Of a stretch of DNA of 64,000 nucleotides, positions 12,797 through 25,689 are shown one piece after another. The translations under genes and the position numbers were made by a program. The notes below the pieces were generated by a model. The model was given only the letters and a program-made list of their open reading frames with translations. It was not told where the DNA came from and searched no databases. Source of the DNA: Hymenolepis diminuta (lineage: Eukaryota > Platyhelminthes > Cestoda > Cyclophyllidea > Hymenolepididae). The stretch's first letter is position 1. Each line of letters opens with the position of its first letter. The stretch lies in NCBI GenBank assembly GCA_900708905.1, contig CAADRB010000046.1:994298-1058297 (forward strand). Direction: 5' to 3'.

Positions 12797-12801
12797 CTAC
12801 T

Positions 12802-15800
12802 GTTTGCATTCAGATAGTTGCTATGCTGATAATACTTAAAAAGGGTTATTTAGTGATATTTATAAATTGCTTCATTTAATTAGAGGGTCCAAATACTTTA
12901 GTCTAATGGCCGCTTTGGCTCTTACTTTGAATGTCAGGCGTATTTGCACTTTCGTTTATTCTCTTTATAATAATTAGCGCAAAGTGGTATCTACTGCACA
13001 AAGAATTTTAGAATCTTTTTTTCTTATAAGAAAGATTTATACCCTAGTATAAGAGAGAAAATTAACACCTCAAAATTATGTTTGAAGATGAAAATTTACT
13101 CCAAAAATTCTCGTATATTATAAATAGATTAACATTAACACAATAATGTCTGTTGTCTCAGCTATCCTTGATCAAATTACATCCTGTAATTTTTGAGGAT
13201 TAAGGAAAAGACAAAATATAGTGAGACAAATATGAAGCTTAGAAGGTTATGGGACTAGGGCCACAGTTAGAAGGAATCAATCAATTTCCCTTGCATAGAT
13301 AGAAAGGTGAGAAAATATAAATTTATGGTGACTGAGGTGTGTAGGTGTAATTTTTTAACTTTATTTATAATGGAAATAAAACAGTCTTCTACCTGGCGTC
13401 TTTCAATAATGACGTGCCGTCTTGCAAAATTAAGCGGAGAGGAATAAACCGCTGCAAACAGGGAAGATGTGTCAAGTAATAATGAGCAAAAGGCAGTCAT
13501 CTTGAATGTTTCCCGAAACAGTTATAATAGGAGTAAATGGTCACCTAAATTCATTTTATTCCAATACTTCATGAAAAGACAAAGAATGCAGGAGAAATAT
13601 CTAAGAAAAAGGGAAAGATGAGCACTTTTGTTAGCGTATGGAACATAAAGGATCATTCTATTTATTCATACTAATTTCATTCTGCAAATTACTTTCTCTT
13701 ATTGCAATGAATGAGGCAGATAGTGTATTAGTGGGTTTTATTACACTCCTCGCATATTAAATCAAATAGGGACGATGAATGCTCATAAACAGTCGAGTTA
13801 ACAAGCAATTGTAACCACAATTCTTTAAGAATAAAAATTTGTTCTTTGAAAAATTTATACTAAAATATGCAAATAAAAAATTGACGAGAGCTACCGTGAG
13901 AATAAATTAAGAGAAAAAGTTCATTTCTATAAATTATATTTATAGTAATTACTATTTTCGTAGTGAATAGGCTCAAGAACAAGGAGATTTAAAATTCTTT
14001 CTTTTGTAGCGATTAGTAGGTGGTGGATATGGGACTTACTAAACTGCAGAAAGTCATGGATTATGTATATTTATAAGACCAAAAATATTTTATCCAATAA
14101 ACTTGACAAAAGGAATGGACCAGGTGGAAAGATGAGTGAATTTTAACATAGCTCTCACGAACGGGAAAGGAGAAGTGAACTTTTTGGATTTCGGCCATAA
14201 GAGGAAAGATTTATGCGCAGCTAGTTGGATTTGGAACTTCTTTTTCTATGAAATCATCAAAATTTTGAATAGTTGAGGTCGTTCAGTTTGATCGGAACTT
14301 TTTCATGAGCATATAAATAGCTTTCAATAATAAAGAATCGGATTTATTGTAAATTTCTTAATCATTCATTAGTCAGACCTGTTCTAGTTTGTCTACAAGC
14401 CGAAAAATTTTGGTTGAATACCGCAGATAAGTAAAAATTAAGCTGTCGTTGAAAATTTTATGTTTAATAATAAAAATTATAATAAATAGTGAATAAAATG
14501 TATAGAATATAATACTATGCCATGACAGTGCAGAAAATATTAAAAATTTCAGTGATGGGAAAATATGTGAATGAGGAGGTTAAAAGGACAAAAAACGATG
14601 AAAGGGTAAAGAAGAAGTAGTTATGACAGTCAGTGTGTCGAGTGCTTAGATTCCTGAAAGCAATAAGCCTTCTGTAATGTCTTGATATCCAAATTTCATG
14701 ATCTGATTCATTGGGTCATAACGAGATTTTACATACTATATTCAGAGTTTGTAAGCCGGTTGATTTAATTCTGTGTTTGATCATGGCATTTCAATTTTTT
14801 GGTATCAAAGCGGGCAGTTGGGGCTGGCAATATAGGATGAACTTCGCAATATAAATTAATCCTTTTATCTATTATGGTCCGATGATGATTAATTAGAAAC
14901 ATTCTCTTATCTGAATATCTACCATCCACTATTCTTAAAAATATATCTTGATATATATAAATACACTGTTACTCCTCAACCTGTGTGGAGCGTTGAAAAA
15001 TACATTCCTAAACAGGTTCTGATTTGTTACTCAGTTCCTAAAAGAGAAGTCCGTGCATGCCTATTTTGGATGTAAGTCTGTCAGGACCGCGACTTAGGGA
15101 AATGGGTGTTACCCAGTCTGCATAATATTTGCTCGACCTTGTAAATGCAAAAGCCAATAAAATAGTCGATTATAAGCTAAGTTATTTTCTTATGGTTTTG
15201 CGAAAATGGTTGGAAAGATTACAAACTAGGCATTTTGAATTCAAAGAAAGATAGATGTGTATCAGCTGCATTCCCAACTGGAAAAAAAGATTTTTTTAAT
15301 AATCAATCGAAATATACTTCAAGATATGCAAAGATTTATTGACCATTTAATATCCCCTTCGGTATAAGTGGTGAATTTAATTTGATCTGACCAATTCTAT
15401 TTAGATTATAATGAATAAATGGCCTAGAAAAAATGGAATAGTAGGTTCAGGGCCACTTATCATTGCAGGAAACGGTAAACACCTGTTAATTTAAAAAGCT
15501 AGTATACTTTGTACGAGGTAATGCATAGTTAATAGAGACTTCATTTAGAGAAAAGTATAAAGAATGTGGTTTTTTCGTTATTTATTTCTCAGCCGAGTCT
15601 TTAAAACACGGGATGTCATTTTTCACTTTTCCAGTCAGCAGTCTTTGAAATTCGATAAATATCTTAAAATTTTCATAATATTAACTTCGTATTGATTTCA
15701 TTTTGGCAATGAAATTCTGACTGATGGCAGATAACCGCCCTATTATTTCTTAAAACTTACAAGAACTTGGTCTTGTGTATTTTCCACTTTTTAATTCTCC

Positions 15801-17055
15801 AACTATGTTAGAGTACTTTATTTTTATCTCCGTTAGCATTACTTTCATAATTGGTGATGTAACATGAAAATTTTTAAGCACGAAATAGAAGAAATTATTT
15901 TATTTTGAATAGAGAAGATGTTCATAGAACGACTTTGATTGAGAAATTCTCATTCTTTTACCATCAGCATTAATCACTGCATGTGAATATTCCAGTCTCC
16001 TCTGATTTGTACGTAACGGCTTTTAATTTGTTCCTTCAACTTTGCGCATATTTTTAGATACTCCTTTAGTTTCGTTGAAGTTTTTATAATCGGAGATTTT
16101 TATATGTCGTTGATACAGTTGCGTTCGTCTGAATTAAAGGCCGAAAAAATATTTATAATCTAACTGATTGCATTTTGAATGCAGCTTCTTCATGTCTTTC
16201 ATCTTTCTTTGCAAGAATAATTGCCCGCTCACAAAAGTACACTCATTTTATTTCCGTTTTATAACGCTCAGGGGCATCTTTAACAGATGAAGGACCTTGT
16301 TATACATCCAGGAAGATCGTTAGTTTTTGACTTGAAGCATGTAGAGTTTTGAACAGATACATCGATTTTACAAAAACTTATTAAATTAGTGGCCAGATTT
16401 GCTACGAAATCTGGCATAAGGGCAAATCAACTGTGCAGAAGGGTAGTTGAGGTGTATTTTCGTTTAAATATAAAAATTCTTTGAGTGATTAGACTAGTCA
16501 AAAGGCAATTTAAAAATAAATTTCAAATATCTGTCAAATTTTCGACAAATATGGACAGATAAAATTTCAAAAGGGGAACATTAGGACATGATCCATTTAA
16601 CTATATCCATAAAGTAAAAAGTTATAAACGCTTCTCTTATTTCATTTTTCAATGTTTTTATACTTTACTTTGACACTTCTAGTCGTTAATTGGACCATTT
16701 TGCTTTTCCTCTTGATTTTTTCCCATTTGTTTGGCATTGAAAATAATAGTAAAATCAATTCAAGAAAAGCATATTATTGGCAAATATAGAATAAAAGTAT
16801 GCCTAAATCTGAACCATCTTATTATTATTAACTTTTTCTGTTCCATCACCAACTTTCGTGCGCCATTCTGCCGTGGATATTTTCTCCTAAAATACCGTAA
16901 AAGTCCTCTGCTGTTACCATATTTGACCCAAATACAAAATGTTTGCATACATGAATCAATTTTCCCCATGTAGATATCGATGGAACTGCATTGGTCAAAA
17001 TTAATTGATTTTCACCTAGATGAACATTTGCTCTGAGATCAGTGAACTTAAAATA
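12802..17055. other. Intergenic DNA, no supported gene
   Basis: AT-rich sequence without domain-bearing reading frames. It includes one copy of repeat family B at about 14685-14800. I see nothing else I can name. Confidence 0.55.
14685..14800 (+). repeat. Dispersed repeat family B, copy
   Basis: It contains atccaaatttcatgatctga, then attgggtca, then atattcagag, gtaagccggttgattta. The same words occur in the same order and spacing near 51.2 and 55.2 kb. Confidence 0.55.
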
Positions 17056-17059
17056 ATCC

Positions 17060-17330
17060 GTGAGGACCCAACTGGAAGCCCAAGGAACTGTAAATGTCTG
17101 TGAGTATCCGATTGGAAACTAAATGACTTATGAACATCTTCGAGCACCTGACCGGAAAAACACCTGGTCGCTCTTCCTTATTTCTACTTCCCCTCTGATT
17201 CATCATATTATATAAAACCCTTTGTAATTGGACATATATTCCGCCATCTGCTACTCGCATATCCGCAGACGCAAACAACCCTCTCCCCCCTCACGTGATT
17301 CCTGGTCCTCGTCTTAATAGGTACTACAAC
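17060..17330 (+). promoter_or_regulatory. Three ~40-bp tandem repeats ahead of a TATA-like box
   Basis: Three diverged units start at 17060, 17100 and 17141. They share GTGAG-x-A-C/T-CC and then CT/TTGGAA or CCGGAA at the same offset. About 30 bases beyond the last unit comes tatataaaaccc (near 17207-17220), then pyrimidine-rich, CpG-containing sequence to about 17330. Tandem short repeats before a TATA box are typical of the U3 part of an LTR, so this may be a solo LTR; a host promoter is the alternative. No partner LTR was found. Confidence 0.4.
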
Positions 17331-19126
17331 TGTCATATCCTCTATCCAATTTTTGTGATGAAAATCGATAGAAGATAGAATTTACAGCCTGAAGAATAGC
17401 TAAGGAAAAATCGGACACCCTGGTTTCTTATCATCCACCAAAAGGAATATGTAATGAATAATGCAAGTAGTTGATCCGATATTAATTGTATAATATACCA
17501 AGTGAATACCAAACAAAGGTAATTAAACACATTAATTATTAAGTACATTGAGACTTTTGTGTAGTTTTATATAAACCTTAAAAAAATATATGAAATGGCT
17601 ATCACAATTTCCAGAGCAGGAAATAAGCTGTTTACAAATCACATGATTCGTATCCCAACCTCCCTCAGCTGCCTATACACGAAGTGGAGGAGTTACTTGG
17701 CTATTGATAAATACTGAGTTAGGTAATCTGTCAGATCGAGAGGGTGGAGGAATTCGTCTACCTACTTAATACAGCGAATCTGATCCAGCAATATAAAGCT
17801 TGGAAATATTTATCACTGGATATTCTTAACGACTTCACATAGAACTCGTTTTACAGGATAACATTCTACTAAATTAAGTCAGTTAAAACTGATTAGATAG
17901 GGAAAGTAGCGCACTTGGCAATAAGGATAAATCAGTAATACTTAAGTCATCATGTCTTATTGGAAGTTTTGTATGTGGTTTGACATCAATAGATCGGAGG
18001 CCACAGGTAACAACGGTGGATTTATAAGTTCAGAGTTGGAAAAGGCAGTTTAAATACTTTCAGAGTACCGTTGGCATCTAGATGAAACGTAAAGAACAAT
18101 GTGTAAAACAAGTTAAAAGGGGGAAAATTATGATCCAGTAAAGGTTTAATTTTTCCCTAGTGTTTTCACAGTCATGGCGGTATAGACTTGGGCAATATTT
18201 TGATCTCACCACGTGAGAATAATAAGTGATCTTTAAGGGATTTCGTGACGAGATGTAAGTTTGTTAATAAGCTCTTCCTCTCTCTAAACTTAGATCTAGC
18301 AAATATCTTCACCCAACTAGGTAATAACGATTTAATTAGAAAATAAAATGTTATTTTGCATATCATTATAGTTGAGCTTTAGTGGGTACAGTTTATTGAG
18401 CTCTGTTAAGTTAAAAACCACACGAAGTAAGACTTTTTGATAAACTGATTTTTCATTAAAAATCTTTGTAATCTCCTATCTCTTATCGGTTATTTGAACC
18501 GTTGTAAAACATTTCTTTTGCTTTTCTATGGATAATACTATTTTTGACCAAATAACAGATATCTTTCAGTAAAATTTGGTATGCATAACGACTAATCAAA
18601 CATGCATGTAAGCACACGAACACATTTAACCATTGGTCTTTGCCTTGAATAGCTTATTAATACCTCCGCATTTACTAAGAGGTGCTTATAAAACCCTTTT
18701 CTTTCGAGCTCTTATCTTTGCCTATACTTGTAAGTCACTATTCCCTTTACTCACCACAATTTATGCTTACCAAATATTTGAAAAGCGTGTTCCTGTCAAT
18801 ACACCCAGACAAACGATTCGATTACTAGTGACCCAGAATTCTACCTCCTCTATGTATTAGCAAGTAATGTGTATAAGTGTTGACATATCGGGTTCTATCG
18901 ATAGTGCTTGCGCAAATTTAATTGCATAATTTAGATTATAGTCACTTATAGTGTCATTTCTGACACGGATACAAGAGAAATTGAAAATTTAAAGCTTTTC
19001 ACTTTATGACAAAGCGTTGTAGAGTTTTTCAAATCACATCTGACATTGCATTTCATTAGGTGGAGAGTGTCATATTCTGACCTGACACTATACGTTTCTG
19101 TTTGTCCTAATTTGCACATAACGAAT

Positions 19127-19372
19127 TTTTACGATCTTCAAACCCAATGTCAGACAGAACAGAAGGAAAAACACAAGGTCCTGGTGTTAAAGAGAAAAAT
19201 TAATACTGTTTAACTCGAACTGTGTACAGTATAGTGTAATTCATATTAGTTAAAATAAACAATTTAAGGATTAGTAAATATTGCACTAGTAATGGAAAGA
19301 AAATAAAAAACAATATTAATTTCTCCAAGGAAAATATGTAGTATTTTTCACCCTCATATTTTCACCTCAACA
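19127..19372 (-). repeat. Solo LTR of the Mag-like family
   Basis: It aligns end to end with the LTR at 10837-11083: it starts at the homologous ttttacgatc on the + strand, includes gtgtaattcatattagtt and aaggattagtaa, and ends at tcaaca, equivalent to ttgaca. Its length of 246 bases equals that LTR. Outside the ends lie cgaat (19122-19126) and cggat (19373-19377), a plausible decayed target duplication. No internal sequence follows, so it is probably the product of LTR-LTR recombination. Confidence 0.65.
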
Positions 19373-19439
19373 CGGATAATATCCGAACGTTCCAAAGTTA
19401 ATTTGTTAAGATTTGAGTCTTGAGTTTCTGAGTAAGTTG

Positions 19440-19490
19440 ATGTTCACGATATTCAGAGCTTCTTAAATGGCCGGTCATTCAATTTTGTTT
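19440..19490 (+). repeat. Repeat family B fragment
   Basis: A short match with gttcacgatattcagagctt followed by ggccggtcatt, equivalent to the second half of the other B copies. It directly follows the solo LTR region. Confidence 0.35.
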
Positions 19491-22400
19491 CAAATGTATC
19501 TTCTAACAGCCATGTGCGGATATTTTAGAGTAGTGAAGACATTCTAAACATATCAGAGTGTAGTAGAATTTACTAAGGACAAAATCCAATTTTAGTAATT
19601 GTAATGCACCTACCACTGATTACAAAACACACTATTCCATATGATTCTCTGTTGATTATCTGTGTCTATTGTTAATTTAAATTAAGTAAATATTTTGTCT
19701 TACCTTCTGATTTCAACAAGCTATTTTATTTTCAAATAGTACAAACCTTGCAACCCCCAACTTCAGATCTTTTTTATTGGAATGCATTTGATTTTGGCAA
19801 TTCAGCCTCTTGTTCCTCAGCCAATATCATTAGTAGCTAAGGCGACTGAAGCGCGTTCATTAATTTTCCATAAAAAGGAGCTGCTATCGGTAAAGGCTCC
19901 CAGCCGTTATTGAAAAGGGCATTCAAGCAATAATTATATTAAATAACATTTTTATTATACAGGCTAAAGATAAAAGAAATTATAACACAACTCCTCCAAG
20001 ATAAATAAACTACCCTGTGACAGGTGAAATTTTCCTCGTATTTGGTGGCTACATCTTCTAAAACACCAGTTGATTTTAATTTACAAATATTCAGATTGAA
20101 AACTGAAAATAAATAAGCAAATAGACGTCAAAAAATATTATTTTAGTCTTGTAAGGGTGCATCATCCATCCAAAGTTTAAACAAATCTGAGCTGAAGGTG
20201 AGCGTGAGTTAAAATACTGAAAGTGTATGTTAAAAAATATTATCATATGTTACTATTAAGTTATTTTTATTTGAGTACCCTATTTCAAGGTTGATCTTGT
20301 TTTAATAACTATTTCTGACTACACAGAGCAGCTTTGCTGCATTCTGTTGGTGACAAAAATATGGAGAACAGAATTTCCCTACAATTACTATTTCAAATAA
20401 TGAATTTCAAAATAATATGAAGTATCATAATTGCTCATTAAGATTACCAGGCAGTTAATAGGGTAAATTATATTTTTTCCATATAGACATCAAGGAATAT
20501 TCGAAATCTATGATTTTTGCTTTAGGAGTAGCTAATTAGAAAGTGTGATTTGTTGAAATTTGAGTAAATAGGAAAATTACAAATTGGACCAAGATAGGAG
20601 CAGTTTTTCAACCAGTCTCTCTTATTTCAGTTTCTTTATGGCGATGGTGGTCTTCAATGACACAATGAGGAAGGAATGTGGTGATTTGATGTTTGTTCAG
20701 ATCCAATTAAGTCAGTCTGGTCTCACCTTTATTAACTTCAATGCACTCTATTTCACCCTTATCACCCCGATATGATTTTATGATTAATTTAGTTCTCTTC
20801 CGTCTTACACAAACTGGTCTGAGTATACAGTTTTAAACAATAAAGGATACTAAAAAGGTAGAGTTGTAGAGAAAACCTAAATGAAGGGGAGCAAAACGAT
20901 CATAACACAAATCTTGTTATCAACAAACAAAATATATTCACAGCTCAAAAGGCATGCAAGAGGGAGCATTTGATATGTTCTGCAAATATATTAAGCAGAA
21001 AGACATCGCATGAGTCCAAAAAGTAATTTCTTCCCTCCACTGCTCGGCTGGAGTCGAAAAACACGGTCCTCTGCTATTTAATTAGTGATTTTCTTGGAGT
21101 GAGAAAATAACAGATGGGCAGAAGTTGTAAGAGTTACATTCCTTAATTAGATAAAGCTTGTTGATATATTAAATAATAAATAAATATAAACAATGCCTGT
21201 TTCCCTCTTTTGCCAGAAAACTTCTAGCATAATTGAGAAAATAAAATTCCAGGTTCATTAAGTCCGGTGCGCATGAAATTTGAATTACACTGAGGAAAAA
21301 TAATCATTTTATCACAGTGAAATTAATCTGTGAGGTTAGACATTACCCATTACTGAATGTATATAAGTGGATAGTGATCACTTGGTCTCTGATTTATTAG
21401 AAAATTCACTTTAATCACTACGATCAGAATACATTTAATCAATCTGCGCCTATTTCTAAAGCTTGCTTAACATTAATTCCGCATAATGATAATTGTTAGG
21501 AAAGGGATCATACTATATTATTACGTCAGAATAATATGCCTTCTTCAATCAGCAGCGCATGTGAATTCCGCCCTGTGGTCTCACTTAAACTGCTTAAAGT
21601 CATGTAATATTAAGTTGATTTCTAAGCCATTGACGGCGGAAATTATTTGGAGTCACAAGTCACAATCATATTTAAACACTGAAGATTGTGAGTAAGAATA
21701 TGAGCAGTAAACCAGGAGAAGATTTACGATAGTTTAATTTTAGAACGTGTGGTTAAGTTGATATTCTACAATCTGAATCCGAAATCAAATGAAGTAACTC
21801 TCTCTTTGATCCCCTCCCTTATTCTCTGTGGGACTCTGTTTCAGTTGCTTTCTCGCAATTAAAAATTTTAATCTTTTCTGCATTGCAATAATGTAACATA
21901 TCTCTTTATTTATAAATCTGATAAACATGATACTGTACGAACCAGCGAGCTCAGAACTATGAAGATATAATTTGTGACAATGGTAAGGAAAATTAGTCCA
22001 TGAGTTTCAGAGTCTTTAATTCTTTAATTCTTTAATGCTATTTTTTAACACAAGGGGTTCACTCTGAACTTACTGTCTACTATGATATCCAGACTCTCAG
22101 TATCAGGACGCATGATAAACACCTTTTGAGACACGGCAACTTGAGTACGATTGTCCTCCATCTGTCCCCAAATTTGTCTACTTTTTCTTTCTAATCAGTC
22201 GTAGTTGACACCAAAAATTTATGTTAATTAAACAATTCGTTTTCTCTTTGGGGTCTTTCGGGACGTTTTACGCAGTATACAATATGTTATAGCTACATTG
22301 CGAATGCCATTATGGGATGTGGCGTCTCAGCCACCCCACTCTTTAACGGGATATAGATTTGGCCCATATGCACCCTCCTGAATACGGTTGTAGAACACTG

Positions 22401-22939
22401 GTCCCATCGATATGGCAAAAGCATCGTTTTTTCTGCAAGCGGTCTTGCGCAGTCAATACCCCTGCTTTTTCGTTTTTTTGATTGAAATCCCTTGAGGTGA
22501 GAGTTACACTAATAGTGACAGGAATCGACATTATTGACTATAATAGCGATATCAAACTAGACAAACTAGATTTTCTCGTTGTATTGAATGACTTACCTTA
22601 GTGGTAACCCAACACAATCTTTCTTTCCAGTCCGACTAGGTAAATGTTGAAATAAAAGAAGTTTTAAGGTCAGAGAACTAGGAATACTATTTGTAACAAC
22701 CCACAGGCGAATTCTTCAACCTTGAAATCTGGCTGCGGAAAGATCCTTATGTGTACTTATATCAGACACACTCACTGGATCTTAGAATGCAAATAATCTA
22801 TTGCTGATACTATAAATTATAATTCGGATCCATTGTCGATTTCAAGGAATATTATTGTTGTTGCAACGCACAAGTACCATCACTACATAAGTGCACACGT
22901 GCATCTGAACCGAAAAGCGCGCACGGCTTGGGAACCAAT

Positions 22940-23110
22940 CAGTAAGGAGTAGTGGAACAAAACTGGGGTGTGTGTGTGTGCGACCAGTCGAGCTCAAGAC
23001 GACATCATCATCCCTCGTATGTGTACTAGTCTGTCACGAGAGCGAGGACGCTACCGCTACGAGTAATTTTTCTTTCCCGCTAAAACAATTAACCCTCTCG
23101 TTATTTGTGG
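22940..23110 (+). promoter_or_regulatory. CpG-richer promoter-like island
   Basis: This stretch has visibly more G, C and CpG than its surroundings (gcgcgc, cgagcg, taccgctacgag). It includes an accaatcag CCAAT-type word near 22935-22944 and a (GT)n run at about 22967-22980. It lies about 2.6 kb upstream of the splice-acceptor-like site of the receptor exon. It could therefore be the promoter and a 5' untranslated exon of that gene. This link is inference; no TATA box or initiator is distinct. Confidence 0.3.
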
Positions 23111-23114
23111 AATA

Positions 23115-25655
23115 TGCACTGGATACATATGACCCTCTACCTCTAATGGATTACCCTTGATAAGCTTTCCGATTCCAAAAGGCTTCATTCTCTGGGTATG
23201 TGGGCCATGCTCAACATGGCTAATTTAATATTGGGTTTCATATTATAATTTTATATCCTTCAGGCCTATTTCAGTAGAATATTTTCAATTTGTCTGAACT
23301 TTAACTTAATAATCATCGTTTGGTGAACTTATAAATCTTGTAAAAGCATTAACCTTTTCAAAATGGGAAATATTTAAGCCACAATGAAAGAGCAAGCGTT
23401 TCAGTTTTCTGTTAAACTATTACAGAGTATAATTTCCACACTAAGTTTTGATGTCTAAACATGTATTTCAAGTCAAAACTTGAAACATATTCATTTTAAG
23501 CTCTTTGATTTTAATCTGAAATATACCGTGTATTCTTTGTAATGGACGATTCTAAACGATAAATACTGATTATAAAATTTGTGATTGTGATTCAGATTAG
23601 GTAATGATTTAGTCAATTTCTTGAATTTTCTACATAATTGTCAAATGGTCTAAATCGTCTAATTAGAGATTAAGTATGAAGTCTGTTTAATTTAATAAAT
23701 AAATAAATACTTAGTAAATAATATCCATTGTATTTATAGGTCGATTTAAGTGCAGTAACAAATATAATAGGGCAATAGAAACAAACTTTGTTTTTAAATT
23801 AATGAAATATATTCATTTATTAATAAATTCATCATTTAGTTAAATGTGTAATGAATACATAAAGAGAGTAATTTAAATTTCCTTGCGTTTTATTATATTT
23901 CCATTTTTTTGCAATGGATGATCTACAGCTGATAAAATACAATTTTAATTTTCACATATTTTTATTCCTGATAATTATTGTAGCATTTTATCCTTTGACC
24001 TTCATGGCAAGATAATAATTAGAATTTTGCTGTTTGGTCGTGTTAAAAGATTTCATTAAATAAGTTTTAATAAGCAGAGAACCGCTGCTATAGTAACATT
24101 TAAAGGGAAGATATCGCAAACGCGGTTGTACATTATTAATAAAACCCATTGTATTTTAATAGTTATCTGGCCTAGCCCTTATTGTATGTATCTCTCATAT
24201 ACTTATAACTCCCTTTCAAATTGACATGTTTAATACGTCACTTTGTAAATAAACAAATGAATAGAGAAAAATAGGACAGAAATTTTGCCATACTAAATAA
24301 ATGCAGGGATGCCTTCAAAAAGCATTTGCTTAAATATATGAAAAGAAGTAAATTTGCTCTTGGTTATTATTTACACGAAAATGAGTCTTTCAACCAGTGC
24401 TTTTAATACAAGATCAGGAATGAAAAATTGTCTTCTAATCAACAATCAAAAGCTTATAACTATGGTGGAAGATTATTTACCGGTTAGTTAACGAAAGCTC
24501 ACAAACCTTTGTATTTTCTCTTCAGTTTTGCACATGTGTATTTCTTTAAGTTGAATTTATTTTTATCACCGGTAACGAAAAGCAGATTTAAATAACGAAA
24601 AAGTACTGACAAATTACCCTAGAAATATGAAACGTTTCTGACAGAGGAAGACCTATGTTTGTTTAATTTATCTGATAAAGTTTTCCCTACCCCTTTCCTG
24701 AAAGGCATAGGGCTTCTGTTACTGGAAATTGTTTCAATTTTCTTTTTTAGTCAGTTTTTCACTTTTGTGAATTTTTTGGTGAAACAAACCACGTCTTTTA
24801 AGAGCATTTTATTTCATTCCAATTTCATTCTCTTCCTGGTTCTTAGATGAAATCCACTTTAATTTGACTTTAGCAGAAAGTTTGATTTGTAAATGCATTT
24901 TCAACAAATTTTAGGTTTATTTCATTTTTTTCAAAAAGTCAACAAATGAATCTTTTTGTAATTTACCACTCAGATTAAATTTAGAGATCATTCCTTGTAC
25001 ATTTTGGACAACATGCAAAAAGATTCCCTAAGGCGAAAATATTTGCGTCCCATAGGATGGGAGAAGGCACGAAAGGGAACAGCAAATCTCGTTGGCCTAT
25101 TTCAGAGATGACTTTGAGAAAATGAAATCCGTTACTTACTTTATATATTTATTTCTTTATTAGTTGTTTTAATTTCCGCAAATTTCAAGCTTTTTTAATT
25201 ATAAAAATTGACACCCAAATGTGCCTCAATAACAAAATCAATATTTGTAACACTTAAATGGAAAAAGTGCGATGAGCTAGTTGATAATCAAACAGTTCCT
25301 ACCTGAAGATCTTTTTCTCCTTGATTTAAAAAAATTATTTTTATTAAATTTACTGTCTTAAATAGTCAGTTTTTTCAAGATTTGCCAATGTGTTTAAAAA
25401 TTAACGTTTATTGTAACAATTAACCGTTTCATTTAAATAAATAATTTAGAATGGGATATATATAATGCATCATTTAGAAGTCTACAAAAATATATTTTAC
25501 ACTATAATTATTTTGTTATGAAATTATATAAAATTTTTATCTTACACTATACTATACCAGGGCCAAAATAATTAATAAATGCTTAAATTTTTAAAATAAA
25601 ATTAACTAATATGGACTGAAATATCATGCTAAGGAAATCACATTTAAACATTTAA
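23115..25655. other. AT-rich DNA upstream of the receptor exon
   Basis: Very AT-rich and without reading frames of interest. If the receptor has a noncoding first exon near 23 kb, this would be its first intron. Confidence 0.4.
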
Positions 25656-25659
25656 ATTG

Positions 25660-25662
25660 TAG
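25660..25662 (+). other. Candidate 3' splice site before the receptor start
   Basis: The sequence tttaaattgtag ends here. The same TAG is the in-frame stop that closes the receptor reading frame upstream, so the open frame begins at 25663. A noncoding upstream exon could be joined here, leaving ATG 25690 as the start. The pyrimidine tract is weak. Confidence 0.35.
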
Positions 25663-25689
25663 TATAACGACGAGATATCAAATGAACTC

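Larger units (their letters stand above)
10832..12801 (-). mobile_element. Short Ty3/gypsy (Mag-like) LTR retroelement, gag-only, with 5-bp TSD
   Basis: Two directly repeated LTRs of about 250 bases (10837-11083 and 12547-12796) enclose about 1.46 kb. Read on the minus strand, the order is 5' LTR, primer binding site, gag relic, polypurine tract, 3' LTR. The same 5 bases, ctact on the + strand, lie immediately outside both ends (10832-10836 and 12797-12801), as expected for a target-site duplication of this superfamily. The interior has no visible protease, reverse transcriptase or integrase and is too short for them, so the copy is non-autonomous or internally deleted. The primer site type and the CCHC knuckle fit the Mag lineage. 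That lineage call is inference; the LTR and TSD structure is seen directly. Confidence 0.8.
17340..22935. other. Intergenic DNA, no supported gene
   Basis: Short interrupted reading frames only. It contains the solo LTR at 19127-19372 and a weak family B fragment at 19440-19490. A tandem ttctttaat stretch occurs at about 22017-22035. The rest shows nothing I recognise. Confidence 0.55.
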
